A stretch of 64,000 nt of DNA, from contig CM022676.1 in assembly GCA_012295275.1 (NCBI GenBank), positions 6,244,719 to 6,308,718 of the forward strand, written 5' to 3'. Each line of letters begins with the position of its first letter. The first letter of the stretch is position 1. Under the pieces are notes generated by a model. It saw nothing but the letters and a program-made list of their open reading frames with translations. It was not told the origin of the DNA and ran no database searches. The DNA comes from Chrysomallon squamiferum. Lineage: Eukaryota; Mollusca; Gastropoda; Neomphalida; Peltospiridae. The translations under genes and the position numbers were made by a program. Below are positions 34,311 through 63,901 of this stretch, one piece after another.

Positions 34311-35254
34311 CCTCTTTTTTTGTTTTTTCTTTTTTTTTTTGTTTGAAAACGATATCACTTTATTTTTTTTGTTATTCGTTTTCTTTTCAATGTCAAAAGC
34401 GATGTTTGCTCATCTTTTCTTATCTAGCGTTTCACATTGGTTATGACGTTAGGTAACAGTTCATTCCAGTCTCGTTAATGTTTTTAGTACTGGTACTATC
34501 AATAAAAATACCTCCAAACCTAAGATAATGAGAGCAAAAACACATTATTATTATTATTATTATGTTTTTATTTTTCTGTAAACTTTTTTTTAATCATCAT
34601 TGTTTTTTGTTTTTTTTATGTTTATTTGTCATGGTTGAGACTAACCATAATACATTTTTTTTTTTTATACATCCAAGTGATTATATTTGTTTTATTTACT
34701 TTTTTTTTTGTTGTTGTTGTTTTTTAGCAATGGACTTCTGACATCAGAATAAACAGTACAAGTGATCATTTTATTATTTTAGAAAGTTTACATGTAATGG
34801 AAATATTAAACAGAAATAATTTTATATCTGATAGTTTGTTCTGTAGACCAAATTTAACTAATGAATTAAAATATTAAAATAAAATAGATAGTTCTTAATT
34901 GTTTGTCTGTATTTGATTATTTATTCATAGTATTTAAGTTAAAATTAGGAATTAATAATACAATTTTTATGAAATAAATGATTAAATGAAAGGTGCAATT
35001 TTTTTTGTTTTTTTGTTTTTGTTTCAGAGGATGTGGTATGATGGTATATAAAAATGAGGAAATTTCTTCTTGCAAAATATTTATTAATTTTTGGGGGATC
35101 GAAGCAGTATAAAATAAAAATAATGAGAAAATGATTTCTTGCTAAATATTCACAAAACAATAATGTAATGAAATATGCACTCACTGATACAGTAGAATCC
35201 AGAGTTTTATTTTCAGTTAATCAGATGCATAAATTTACAAAAAATAAATTAATA

Positions 35255-35292
<38 letters not shown>

Positions 35293-35762
35293 TAATAATA
35301 ATTACAAAAGAAATAATAGCAATGATAATAAAAAAAAAAAAAAAATTCCATTTAAAATATTTCGAAAATCAACAATATTAAATTAAAAAATAAGTGAATA
35401 ATAATATTAATAATAATAACAAAATTTAAAACAAACGTAATAAAAATTCCATTTAAAATTTTTAGAAAATCAATAAAATAAAATTTAAAAAAGAAAGATA
35501 ACTCAACACGTAGATAATCTTTTTAATATATTTTTATTTAAATTCATTACTTACACAACGGTCAACCCACAAGAAGATGGTGAGTAGGAACATTTCATAC
35601 ACACTGTTACTATAGTGCAAATAAAATGGCTAATACAAAACATTAGTTACTTATTAGAAAGCGCATTAAAACAACAAAAAAAACAGATTTAAGAGGCATT
35701 ACCGACTTGTGAACAAAACCGAAAATATATATAAATAAGATAAACAATTAAAAATAAATTAT

Positions 35763-35806
<44 letters not shown>

Positions 35807-38150
35807 TAATAGAAAGATAAAATAAAAAAAGATTGAAAAATAAAAAAAAATTAAAAAAATTATTATAATCTACAAAAACTGAAAAAATTTCCCACAAAGT
35901 TCCTTCCAACCAAGATATTATATTTCTCTTCATAATATTTCAATTTCATTACAGTCGATAATATCCCTTATATGGACAAAATGTCTGAATTTAATGTCTT
36001 TTTGTTTCATCTTTGTTGAATCTCGAAACAAAACTGCACGAAAAAAAAGGCTAAAATAAATTGAATTTTAAGCAAATGAACTAAATTAAAAAAAAAAAAA
36101 AAAAAAAAATTAAACGATTTTTGTAAAAAAAACCCCACATTTTTTGATATTTCAAAACTTGTTCTGTGCACCAAAATAAAAAGCAAAAAATATTTATCCA
36201 AAATTGTTTTTCTTCGTACAGATATTGACATATGACTAACAAATACAAAAATAATTAGCTTGTACCAGCAAAACTCTCCCCACCCCCCAAATAAACATTT
36301 TTAAGAAATTTGGGCTCAAGAAAAAATAGACATTTTTAAGAAATACTTCTTGTGTCATTTTAATACATTTGATAATTTCAGATTAAAATAATGTATGACA
36401 ATCTAGGAGAAAAAAAAAAGTTTTATCTGTTTCAAAACAGATTTAGTATTTGACAAATTTATTAAAAATAGATTTCTCATGACAAGTTGAGGTTTCTACT
36501 CTAAATAAATATGTACATCATATGCAGTAGCAGGAATAATAATAATAAAAAAAAAAAAAAAAAAAAAAAAATGACATCTGTATGAAATCATAAAATGCAA
36601 AGATATTGGTGTAAGGAAGGACATTATAAATGCATTTTATTTTCAGTTTTTGTTCCAAAATATTGCACAAAATATTGACTTTAACAGTTAGACAAAAAGT
36701 AAGATAATTAGTTATTTAATAATAATGTAAATAAGAAAGAATTTAAAAAAAAAAAAAAAATTGCATAAGTTTAATTAACAGCAAAACATTGTTGAGTTGT
36801 GTTTTGAAAGTGAAAAATGATAACAAAATTATCAATGAATTTGTTTTTAAAATTAACGATCATATTTGGTTTTTGATTAGATTTTCAAATATACTAAGTT
36901 TAAAAACAATGTAAAGCTAATTACTAACAATATTTAATTAAACATTCATTTATTAAAAAAAAATAAAAAATAAATAAAATGGTATATTTTCTTGTACACA
37001 TTAATACAGATAAAGATATTATATCATTTATTGTTCTTAACATTAAAATAATTATATTTAACTTGTAATTAACATGGTTTTAACTCAACAACAAAGTGAA
37101 GAAAAAGAAAAAAAATCTATAGCAAGCAAAATATATCAACCAACAAACCTACTTAATTTACAAAGAACTGTGTTAAACATCAAATTTTTTTTTTAAATAT
37201 TAACAAACTAGATTAACAGATGAATACAAAACACAAAAAGAAAACAGTAATATTAAATAAAATAACACAAAAAAAAAAGATAAATAACATTAAAATACAA
37301 AAAGTTAACGACTGAACAGAACATTACTATCACAATTTTTGACACAAAATAAATAAATGCCTTTAGGTGTATTATTTTTTTAAACATGATTTTTTGTTTT
37401 ATCTCGATTTATTCAACAAAAGTCACAAAACTGATGCAGCAAAATAAACTGTTTGAAAAGAGAAACAAAATATGTTTTGAAAAGCAAAAGTTAGCTATCT
37501 GAAAACACCACCTCAAAAATAAAAATTAAAAAACAAGAAAGTCCCAAACTGCAAGTCTTTGCTTACATAAATGCTGAAATATTTTTTTAAAATTTGCAAC
37601 TATCTTACTAAAAAAAACCAACCAAAACAATAAAACCTAAAAATATTAACTTAATTCCATTTTTCAATTATTTAAGACAAAATAAAAAAATAATATAAAA
37701 ATATTTTTTGTTTAATAATCTGAAAATAATGTATTTTATTTACTTTCCAATTTAAAAATTAGTTTTTTAATCAATTATTTATTTACATGATTACATCAAA
37801 ATACAATTTAGGATTGAGAATTTAACAATTAATTTTCAATTATTAGTCAAAAGTTTTATGTTTATTCAAAACTGGCCTTAAATGAAGAATAAGCTGAAGA
37901 TTACTGCTGTTATGTTACAAAATTAAATCCCCCGATTTTTAATTCTTTTTTATATATATTTTGTTTATCAATTCTGTATCAACTTAAAAAAAAAAAAAAT
38001 CTGTCAGTCAAAGTTACCATGAAATGAAAACAAACTAAATAACTAAACACACATACAAAAAACAAAACAATACAATAATGGAATGGTGAAAAAAAAAAAA
38101 AAAAAAATTGTTGAACCCCACTGTTCAAGAAATTTGTAAACATGCTAGCT

Positions 38151-38280
38151 ATTGGTCCTTTAGTCTTTTTGTCTTTTTAGTCTTTTTGTGAATGGCTCTC
38201 ATTGGCCAATTTATACACGGAAGTGATTGGCTGATTTATCCACGGCAGCCATTGGATCATTTGTATGTATTTGTTAATGG
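38151..38280 (+). repeat. Degenerate 25-bp repeat with four ATTGG boxes
   Basis: ATTGG occurs at 38151, 38201, 38226 and 38251, all spaced by multiples of 25 bp. Surrounding bases (atttatccacgg and atttatacacgg) also repeat. ATTGG is an inverted CCAAT box, but no gene start is seen nearby. Confidence 0.6.
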
Positions 38281-38651
38281 TCCATGTTCAGTAAAACCAT
38301 TTCTGGCAAGTAAAATTATTATTATTTTTTAATTTATTCCTCAAGAGACACCAAAATGTTATTTGTAAACAGCATATCAGATTGGATTTTTATGCAGAAA
38401 ACCAACTAGATGTGTTGATATTTAAATTCTACTGAAATAAATAAGTAGAGTCAATGCCTTACGGTTGTTGTGAGTATGTAACCAAACAATAACAAAAATC
38501 AAAGTCAAAATATGTGTAACTATCATATTTTCTGTTTAGTTGTAAACTATCAAAACTTGTTGACAGATATAATTTGCAATCAGTGTTCATATTACAAATA
38601 ACAATCTAATAAATCTAAAACACTAAGGAATGTGTTTTTGCATGCTTTCTG

Positions 38652-38692
<41 letters not shown>
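38652..38692. repeat. GT microsatellite
   Basis: About 20 GT units in the gene-poor interval. Confidence 0.9.
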
Positions 38693-38693
<1 letters not shown>

Positions 38694-39014
38694 ATGTGTG
38701 TACATGTTATCATTTCTTTCTTTTAAAGGGATTCAACAAATAAAATACATTTGTAAAATAAATATGAAAATATCACAAAACAAAAGCACTAATGAAAGAA
38801 AATCATAAAATGAGACAAAGGTTTCGGACATCTTCACATTTTATCATCAGTCCAGCAGATTTCAAAATAATATCACAATTTTATACATTACCAATATAAC
38901 AATTATCTTCTCTTAATTTTTTAAATAAAAAATTCTTCTTTTTTTCTTATTTATTTTGTTGAGATTTATCACAAAACTTATTATTATATATATATATATA
39001 TTTTTTTAACTTTT

Positions 39015-39332
39015 TTATATGTGTGTTTATACATTACCAAAACTATACACGATGAATTCTGGGACATTAGAAATAGATAAAAAATAAATAATAATAATAA
39101 TAATAATGGAAAAAAATAACCAAAAAATCAGCAAAAAGTTTGGAATGAATGACATGGCAAAAGCAAACTCTGTACTGAAAACAAAATTAGCATACACTGC
39201 ACTGAAAACAAGCAAAAAAAAAAAAAAAGAAGATATTTAAACACAATATTCTACATCATTCACTTCCTTCGTAGACTACAAAACTACTAACTAAACATCT
39301 TTATAAATATATACACAATTATGGCATTCGTT
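39015..39332 (+). repeat. Direct repeat copy B (0.3 kb)
   Basis: Second copy of the block at 32530-32852. Homology stops right after atggcattcgttg, the point at which copy A meets the inverted-repeat arm. Confidence 0.85.
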
Positions 39333-39875
39333 GGAAATTTCTGATGCAATTAAATACGAGAAAAACCAAATTCTAAAAATCATTTTTGAAGCAGAATACC
39401 TGTTGGTTAAATAAAATGTCACAAAACTTTACCCCTTTATTATTATTATTATTTACTATTTTAAAGGTAAAATTTATTTTCAAAATTTATTAAATAACAT
39501 GTGTTAAAAAAAAATAAAAAATTTAAAATATCATTTTCTGTCTTAATTTATTTCTAATACTTAACCATACATTTTTTTGTTAGGCATCTAAGAAATTATT
39601 ATTGAAATGATAATAAAATAAATTTTCAGTATTTAAAAAATGACTAAAAGATTAATCACATCAGAAATTTTCAACCATTTTTGAACAAAAAGGATTTGTT
39701 TAAGCATGAAAACAATTAACATGTTATTTAAAATTTTCTTGAGCAAAATACAATAAAAATCCAAATAATAATAATGATAATAATAAAAATATTAATAATA
39801 TGAAAACCAAAATAATGACAAAAAATAGAATAATAAAAATATAATATTATAAAACAATGATGACAAAATCAAGAA

Positions 39876-39915
<40 letters not shown>

Positions 39916-40603
39916 TGATGAAAATTAAACTAATAATAACATTAATAATAATTATAGATGACAGAGCCAATAAGAATAATTACGAGAATAACAATAATGA
40001 AAAACAACAACAATAATAATAAATTAATAATAATAAATAATAACAACAATAGTAATGATAAACAAATCCTTTTTGTAGAAAATATTTAAATTTGCATTGC
40101 TACTTGCTTTGACACACAATCTGGTGACACTGAGCACCATTACCAAACTCATCAGTGACTTAATACCATTATCTCTCGTAAGAATCAGGAGAGCAACAAG
40201 ATGCTCTCCTTTACCCACTAGGAGAGCTTTTTTTAAAATGATGCATGCTGTGCTAAAAGTGTGATGAATAAATTTTTTTAAATTTTTTTTTTTATAAACA
40301 TTTATTTGTTATTAGATTCACATTATTTTTGTGACTATCAAATGAAAACAAGTTTTAATGAATATACTTTTCTCATTGCACATTTCAAAAACAGAATGTT
40401 GTTAGTTATCAGCTAATGATGAAAAAAGCACCAATTTTTTGTTAAAATTTATATAAATTAATAAATATATTTTTGAGTATGTTTTAGAAATTAAAGTTTA
40501 AAATTTCAGGTACATCTTATTTTATAATCAATCTTTTTTTTTTTTTTTTTTTTTTTTTATTTAGATGTATTTGTAACAAGAAGATGTAAATTATTTTTTT
40601 ATT

Positions 40604-40635
<32 letters not shown>

Positions 40636-42829
40636 TACAAGGTTTTAATCACTGATGAAGATTCAACTTCGTTTCACATTAAAAACCATTAACAGACTTC
40701 TTCTCACCCCTAATTTCAGCAATAGACTGATCCAAATAACCAGACCAGATAATTACGACAGCATTTATAGGTAATAATTGTAAATTTTGATTTATGAAAA
40801 ATAATTTACATTAAAAATAATAATCATACAAACATTGCACATAAAAAGGAAACAACAAAATCTTTACATATAACGTCCAAATTTCTAAGTTGAATAATAT
40901 TTGGTATCTTGTTTGTAATAGTTATGTATTATTTTGTTCTGAAAGGGAAATAACTTCTGTTGAATTAGAGTTATCCAAAACAATTCCCGTTAACACAACT
41001 AGTAAATGTTTCAAACGGACATAAATTACAAGTCTTTCACATTTCACATTCTGTTAAATTACAGTTCAGTATTGCATTGTCTAGTTCTCACCCATTATAA
41101 TTTTCAAAACTGTAATACATGGGTTGTTTTTTATATAACCAATCTGTAATTACTTCAAATTCAATTTTCTAAAACATCTAATAATTATCCACAAACCAAA
41201 TTAACAGACATCTCACATATGAGAAATCCCATAAACTAAATATTTAAAAAATAAAATAAAATGCCACATAATAATAACATATATATACACATAAAATGAA
41301 AATATATAATAAATCAACAAACCCTACCCACATATAAAGAGAAAAAAACTGTGATAATTATGGTCCAATAAAATCCCATAACTGCACAAAAAGACAGAAT
41401 TACATTAAAAGAAAAACCAGAAAAGAATCAAATGATAGTCTTATTACATCCAAAAATTTACATTACTGCAGTTCTTGTTATAACGTTTTTCTACTCTAAT
41501 AATAATAAATTCTATAAAAAGGGGTGTTAGCAAACTCTTTCTCACATTTTATGTAACACTTTTCTTTAGGTTATAATAACACAGCAATATGTCTTTAGAC
41601 AGCTTTACATTCTTGTGCTTTCAAACCATGCTAATGTAGATACAGTAGCATGAACCTTTATATAATCACTGAACTATTCATACTTGGCTTGTACAGTTTA
41701 GTTCACAGTGTCTACATATGCATTAAAATACAGCTTGTTGTATTATACACATCATAAATGTGACTTCTTGTACACTATTTTTTGCTCCTACCATATTTTA
41801 TATACATCAGTATACATGCATCAATACAGTTGTTTAGAAAAACACCAGAAGTTGTTGTGCCAGTATATTTATATCTGTGCATGAATGTACATCAAATTCT
41901 TGATTCTGTACATTATCACCATGCCTGAATGAACATCAATATTGTGGCTGGGTGTATATCAGACCATTTCTTATTTTCACAACATAACAGCTCCTAAATG
42001 AACATTAAAAATGTACCTGGCCAATCTTCAAATCAGTTTGTTTGCTTCTGTATTCAACACTCCCTTAGCAAAATATTATTAACACATGAATAAACAAGAA
42101 TAAAGTAAAAAAAGATGCTTGAATTAAATAAAGCCTAACAGTGTATATAGTCTAATCACAGTCTTTCCTTCTTTCGTCATCTTGCAGAAACATTTAATTA
42201 AAAAAAATGTTACAGGTGAAAACAGTTTTAAATTGTTCTGGAAGTTCTGCAAAATAAATATACAACAAAAAAATAATAATAATAATTTCAAGAAAAAAAA
42301 TTAAATTAAAAAAATCATTAAATAAAAATAAAAAAAATCAATGGAGCTACTTAAATATAAGAACTGAAATGAAAATAATAGCACAAATCAGTATTGTTTA
42401 AATAATTTAAAAAAAATTAAAAGTTTAAAAAAATAGAAGATGAATATTTTAACCACAGTTAAATCTATCATTCTTAAATAATTGTTCTAAAGACACTGAA
42501 TATTCTTAACAGCTTTTCTATTAAACAGAACTAAAAAAAAAAAAAAAAAAAAAAAAAACAACAGAAAAAAGAAAAAGTATACACTTTAAACTTAATCATT
42601 AATTTTCTATAAATCTCTTCTTTTTCGTACATTTTTTTGCTTATAATTTTGATAGAGATGTATTTTTAACATTTGTTAATTATTATTTACAAGTTTGGAG
42701 CAAGATCTATATACATTTCCTGAGAAATTTAGCTCTTCTTTGTATGAAAGTTAATGTTACTTTTCTAAGATGAAAAACGTCATTTGGCAAGCATGCTACT
42801 TTTGCACAAAACATAACAGTTTTTACCTA

Positions 42830-43200
42830 TCTATTTTCTAATGTAATACTAACACATAAACATTTATTTTTTAATGTAATACTAACACATTAACATTTTT
42901 TAAATGTAAAACTAACAAATTAACACATATTTAATGTAATGATAACGAATTAACTTTTTGTTTTAATGTAATATTAACAATTTAAGATAGTTTTTATTAA
43001 TTTTTTTAACATTTATTTTTTCAATGTAACACTAACAAATTAACATTTATTTAATGTAATTCTAACAAATTAACGTATTTTTAAAATAATACTAACAATT
43101 AAATGATTATTCTGTAATGTAATACTAGTAAATTTGACATTTATTTTTTAATATAATAGTAACAAATTAACATTAATATTTAGTGAAGTACTAACCATTT
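42830..43200 (+). repeat. Degenerate minisatellite with TACTAAC words
   Basis: Roughly ten loosely conserved units of about 35-45 bp, built on taatgtaatactaacaaatt followed by aacatttatttttt. The words ACTAACA or near forms recur in most units. Confidence 0.65.
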
Positions 43201-43462
43201 ATTTTTTATTGTTTTACAAAGAAATCAGCTTATTTTTTTAATGTGAATATAACATAATCACATATTTTTTATGTAACATAAACAAAACACATTTATATTT
43301 TTATTTATATTAACTTACTTACTTTTTGAAGTCTTTTTTTCACAAATACTAACAAGTTAACTTTTTAACATAACAGCTAACTAGAGAATGTGATTTAACT
43401 GATATTATAAAGAAATAAGAATTGTATTATATCATATAAACACAAATTTTACATTTACAAAA

Positions 43463-43493
<31 letters not shown>

Positions 43494-44799
43494 GAAAAAA
43501 AATAGAATGCATCATTTTTACGGCATCAGATTGCATCATTAAAATGTATATTCACAATATGATGAATAATTTCAAGTCTTCAAATAAATATAATTTGTGA
43601 CAAAATACTGCTAAATTCAGAAATATAATAAAGGCCAATTACAAACGTTATATATAACAAGCTGGGAACAAATTTAAACTGAAACAAATTTCCTTTCTTC
43701 AAAAAAAAAAAGGTACATATTAAATGAAACATGGAGTATTTTTGTTTTCTGTTTTGTTTTCAGAAACAACATTTAAAAATGGATTAAATGTTCAAATTCT
43801 TGTTGTAAATAAGAAGCAACAAAGTGTTTTTAATTTGCTAAGATAAACAATAAAACGATTTAAAAACCAATATATATATAAAAATAAATATTGAAAGCTG
43901 AATTAATACAAATGGAAAATAGTACGATAGGTAAATTGTGCATGAAATCTCTTCTCTTACCAGATATAATAAATATTTTATACACATCAGACCATTATTA
44001 AAACATCATCTGAATTAAGATTTGTATGATATAATATATCATTTACTTATATTCTGATTAGTAAAATAATGATTTCAGCTGATGCTAAATGTATTATATA
44101 AAAAAAAAAAAAAATTTCCAAAGTATTTGAATTAACTATAGTAAACATGTTTAAAGGGTTTGATGATATTTTTATTTTTATATATGAAACTTTGCAGTGA
44201 TTCTTTTTTTTTAATTATTATTATTATTATTATGTCAGTGTTTGGATAGCTAGTTTTAATTTCAAATTCAAAATCTGAAGAATTTTCCTTTTCTGTTTAA
44301 AGTATATAAATCCTAAAACAAATATTATTTTAATTTTTTTTTTTATTTTATTTCTTTAATATTATTATTATTTGTTTTGTTTTTTTCAGTTGTTGGAGTG
44401 CTAGTTTTAATTTCAAATTTAAAATCTGAAAATTTCTTTTTCTGTTTAAACTATATAAATCGTGTGTTCTTTAACAAAAACAAATACTAAATAGTATTAA
44501 ATTTTAAACAGTCAAATTCTTTAACAACAAATTGAGTATGCAGTAAACAAACATATTACTGACAGTGTGTCTTGTATAACAAACAAACAAAATATCATAA
44601 ATAATTATTAATCTCCATTAAATGTGAAATTCATCACAAATAGATCTCAAAGTGCATTTCAAAATATTACAAAACAATATTATCATATAGAAATGGTCAA
44701 AAAAAAGAAAAAAAGAAAAGAAATGAAAAAAAAATGAAAAAACATAATACAACAAATCTCAATTTTCAAACTGCATCAACAGCATTGGTCACCAGTAGC

Positions 44800-44960
44800 C
44801 ATAGCAACAGTTTAGTTAACTGGACTCTTATTGGCTGGCGATAAGGTGAAAGTTAAACAGTACTGGTTCACCAGCACAAGTAAGTTAGCTATAGCTTTTG
44901 TCAACTCAACTCTGATTGGCTGGTGATGAAGCAAAGTCAAATATGATTGGTCGACTGGCA
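44800..44960 (-). repeat. Internally repeated ABCG 3'UTR segment
   Basis: Two related blocks on the plus strand, actcttattggctggcgata and actctgattggctggtgatg, lie about 85 bp apart, with a third attggtcgactgg nearby. On the transcript strand these read as CCAGCCAAT-type words just after the stop codon. Confidence 0.55.
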
Positions 44961-45035
44961 TTTTGGGCCAGGTTTCTCGAGTCGTCAGATCACTGTTCCA
45001 AATTCCAGTAGCTGCCAGATGTTGTTGCTGTTGCA

Positions 45036-59967
<14,932 letters not shown>

Positions 59968-60759
59968 CTGAAAAAAAATAAAAAAAATAATACTAATAAT
60001 AAGAATAAAAAATTAAATTAAATTAAAAACATAAATGAATAAACTGTTACTATTCAATTTTAAAATCTGAATATAAGAATTAAACATATATGAATATTTT
60101 ATAATTCCCAAAATGTTTAAACTGTAAATTATGATGATGATGATGACAAGGTGTTTTTTTTTCTAATTGTTTTTGTTTTAATATTGGCAGTTTTGCTATT
60201 AATACAAAAACAACAACAACAACTACTACTACTATTACAATTTTTTATCATTATTACTGCACTTTTACTTCTACTATTATTATTAAAATTACTACTATTA
60301 GCATTAGCACTACATTTACTACTATAACTACTACTACCTTTATTTCTCTTATTACTTTTACTGCTGCTATTATTATTACTATTACTCTGTTACTATACTT
60401 GCTGCTGCTGCTAATACTACAACTGTTATAACTGCAACTACTACAACAACCACTACTACTGTAATTGCAGCTGCTTTGTGAAGTACTACTACAACTGATC
60501 AATGATAAAGACAGTTTATAAAAACGAGAGAAAAAAAAAAAAAAAAAAAAAAAAGGACTATATTGTGTTCGTGTTTACTCAAATCTAACAAAATTATAAT
60601 TAAATCTGACCTAAGCGTCATGTGCAGATACAAATAGTACTTCGCTTATGCAAGTTACTTTTGTTATGTAACATAATTAATAAGCTTTGGATATATTTAG
60701 AATACTGGCAGACACTTAATCTGATGTTATCCGCATTTACATATTTAAAGTATCATTGA

Positions 60760-60845
60760 ATTAGCAAGTCTCTCTTTTTTTTTTTTCTTTCTTGGTTTTA
60801 TGTTGAACCTCTGGCCTCAACAGTTCATTTACCTTTCTTAATAAA
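60760..60845 (+). repeat. Dispersed repeat copy 2
   Basis: Partner of 58615-58720, including ttgaacctctggcctcaaca and ttcttaataaa. Confidence 0.75.
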
Positions 60846-61004
60846 TGTAAAAATAAATTAAATAAATTAAAAATTAAAATAGCAGATATATATATGTATA
60901 TATGTATATATCTATATATGTCCATAAAAATAAAAACTCATTAAATTGTTTTTGAAATGACTGATACATTCATACATTTTATATACATGACTATTTACCA
61001 CAAA

Positions 61005-61008
<4 letters not shown>

Positions 61009-61084
<76 letters not shown>
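61009..61084. repeat. Compound CT-CA microsatellite
   Basis: About 22 CT units followed by about 15 CA units. Confidence 0.95.
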
Positions 61085-61087
<3 letters not shown>

Positions 61088-62304
61088 AAAGGATGTCAAA
61101 ACCGTATATCTTAACAATAAACATCAGACGAATCTACATCTTCATGTCAACAGTTTCTCTGTTGACATCAGTTTAATGCTTTCTTTCCAAGGACAACCAG
61201 AGAAAAACAACACTTAGTAACTAACTGTCCCTTCTGCCATTAAACTAGAAACTGAACTTTTACCCTCTTTAACACTTATAAACCACACATACTTACACCA
61301 CAGTGAGTTGTCAGGGATATTGCCATCAGTTCATTTACTTATCATTTTCCTTTCTCTGTTCTTTCATAAACATAATCGTTACTGTGTGATGGTTTAGCTT
61401 TAATTATTAACTGTTAAAGAAATGGGTATGAATTTATTATAGGGCTTGCATGATGGGTTATTATATGATGAGTTCTCAGTGGTATTGCAACGTGACTTTT
61501 TTAACCCATTCCAGCCAGTTCCCATGAATGATAGACCAAAAGGCACGACATGTGGTTTCTTTTTAATGGGAACGTATGTACAGAAGATTCTGGCTAACAG
61601 AAAACTACAACGTTTCCTATCTCAAAGATCAGTATGAAAGAAGTATTTTTTAAAACACACACACACACTCACACATTATCACTATCAAAATACAAACATA
61701 TTTTGTAAGCAATTTAAATGGCCTTAAAGAAATAATCTACAAGGAGCTCAGGATAGAACAACTGAAAATACCCACAGTAAATCATCCTACATCAATTTTT
61801 CACAGCTCTGTTATTAAACTACAGTATTCTGGGCATGAATATATCATTAAACGGTCAATATGAGTTTGTTGTTTTTATTTACAATAAAATATAATAAGGT
61901 GCTTTGTTCTGGATATATTATACAGCTGGTAAATTAATATTTTCTGTTAATCTGTGTGACTGAGTGAGTTCACTTATTATATGCAGTGCAACAAGCTGAT
62001 ACAACACCAGCTGGTGATATGACGCAAAAATATTTTAAAGCCAAGTTGTGATATTTACAAAAGTTCACGTACACACACACACACACAACACACACACACA
62101 CAACCATGTACATCCATAAATATACATATGTGATCCATGATATATAAAAAATTATATCTAATAGTTGTACAGAGCTAAAAAAAAATGTTTCTGCAATTTA
62201 TACTTTTTATTCATTACAGTTTGTACTTAAGGCTACCCATAGACACTGGTTTTTCTGCCATATAGGTTAAAATATAGATTAAAACTATATAACTTATATT
62301 TTCT

Positions 62305-62360
<56 letters not shown>

Positions 62361-63327
62361 TAGACAGAGAGAGAGACAGAGATGTGTGTGTGTGTGTGCG
62401 CGCGTGTATGTAAAGAAAAAATATAAGTTCTTTTTAATTATTAACTATAACAAACATGATTTATTTACAAATAACCAAAAAAATGTATATACTTCACGAA
62501 TGTAAATGGAAATGATAACATTTAATATCTGGCCTTGTAATTAATCTGCACAGGAGCTGGTTGGCGAGACAAAGCATTCAGACATCAATTTATTACCTAA
62601 ACTGCCTTGACATGCAGGTTGAGTATATCAAAAACATACCAAGCAACAACAATTAAATCAATACCCACACAGAATACATGAGTCATTTTCACACATAGGA
62701 AATAAGAAAGGAAAGAGTAATAAGCAAGTTTTAGCTCTGGGTAATCAAATTATTTATAGTCGTAATTTGGCCCAGTCAAGTTTATTTTTAATGGTGATTT
62801 AATCAAACTTGAACATTTTTATTTTATAGGAATTAATTGGTTCAAAATGCTTTTACCATTATTCAAACAATAGTGAATTGTTATCTCAAAAAAAAAAAAA
62901 AAAATAAAAAATAAAAATAAATGAAAAAGGTTTCAAGATTATCTTACTTTTGACACTGTAATTTTATTATAGGCAATGTGAAATTATAATCTGTGATGCT
63001 ATTAAGAATGAAATTCATAGATAAAAATGTATCTCTAGGTCTCTATTAACCACTGAAGTAAGAAGATTTTATAGAAAATGTTCATGAATGTTCAGTATTT
63101 TGACAGACACACACAGATACAGTCACACACCCACACACACAAACACACAGACAATAAAATATTAAATGTATCTTCTTTTATCTGAGAAAAAATTACATAG
63201 CAATGTTAGCAAAAACAGAAGTAATAATAATAACATCAGTACGTATAGTATTAGTAGTGACAGTAATAGTAATAGTAATAATTGAAGTAGTATTAATAAT
63301 AGATATAGCAACAGTAATAAAAGTAAC

Positions 63328-63358
<31 letters not shown>

Positions 63359-63855
63359 ATAACTGTAATTATAATTTATAGCAGCAGCTATGGTAACAAT
63401 TGTAAAAAGAAACAAACTGTATAATAATGTTAAAATTAGAAAATCTCTGATAAAACACACACACACACACACACAGAACACACACAAAACAAACTGCCTA
63501 AATCAATTAGTCATAACAGACAAGAACACTGGACAGGATTATGTAAACAGTGACACAACAAAACAGCAGAAAAAATATTTACTAATAGCCTGCTAATAGT
63601 TTAAAGCTTAACTGATTTGAAAAGTTCACAACCCATATTCGTTCTATTATTTAAGTACATGTACAGCTGAAACATAAAACTGATTATTTCTAGAAATTGT
63701 GATGTTCATGGTTCAGCTGAAGAAACTAAATACGAATACTGTTATTTTTTTTGTTGTTTTTTTTTTTTTTGTGTTCATTATCTCCCAACAGCATTCTTTT
63801 CTATTCATAGAGACCAAATAATAACAAAGTAAAACTATAAAATAACAAGCCAGTG

Positions 63856-63857
<2 letters not shown>

Positions 63858-63897
<40 letters not shown>
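63858..63897. repeat. AC microsatellite
   Basis: About 20 AC units near the right edge. Confidence 0.9.

Positions 63898-63901
<4 letters not shown>

Larger units (their letters stand above)
32196..45035. other. Long gene-poor interval between scramblase (-) and the ABCG gene
   Basis: Dominated by A-rich low-complexity DNA. Apart from the items listed separately (33831-33864 exon candidate, repeats at 32.5, 32.9, 34.2, 38.1, 39.0 and 42.8 kb), no coding exon is supported on either strand. The part nearest 45.0 kb is presumably the ABCG 3'UTR, whose length cannot be fixed from sequence alone. Confidence 0.5.

Noticed and set aside
34120-34446. 108-codon plus-strand frame
   Set aside because: Second half is poly-T low complexity and the first half overlaps the inverted-repeat arm; no family match.
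40024-40218. 64-codon minus-strand frame in the gene-poor interval
   Set aside because: Short, no motif, no splice sites in the right phase; judged chance.
61446-61637. 63-codon plus-strand frame as a gene
   Set aside because: No recognised family, no splice-site support, and it is antisense to the probable ABCG 5' intron; possible but unsupported.
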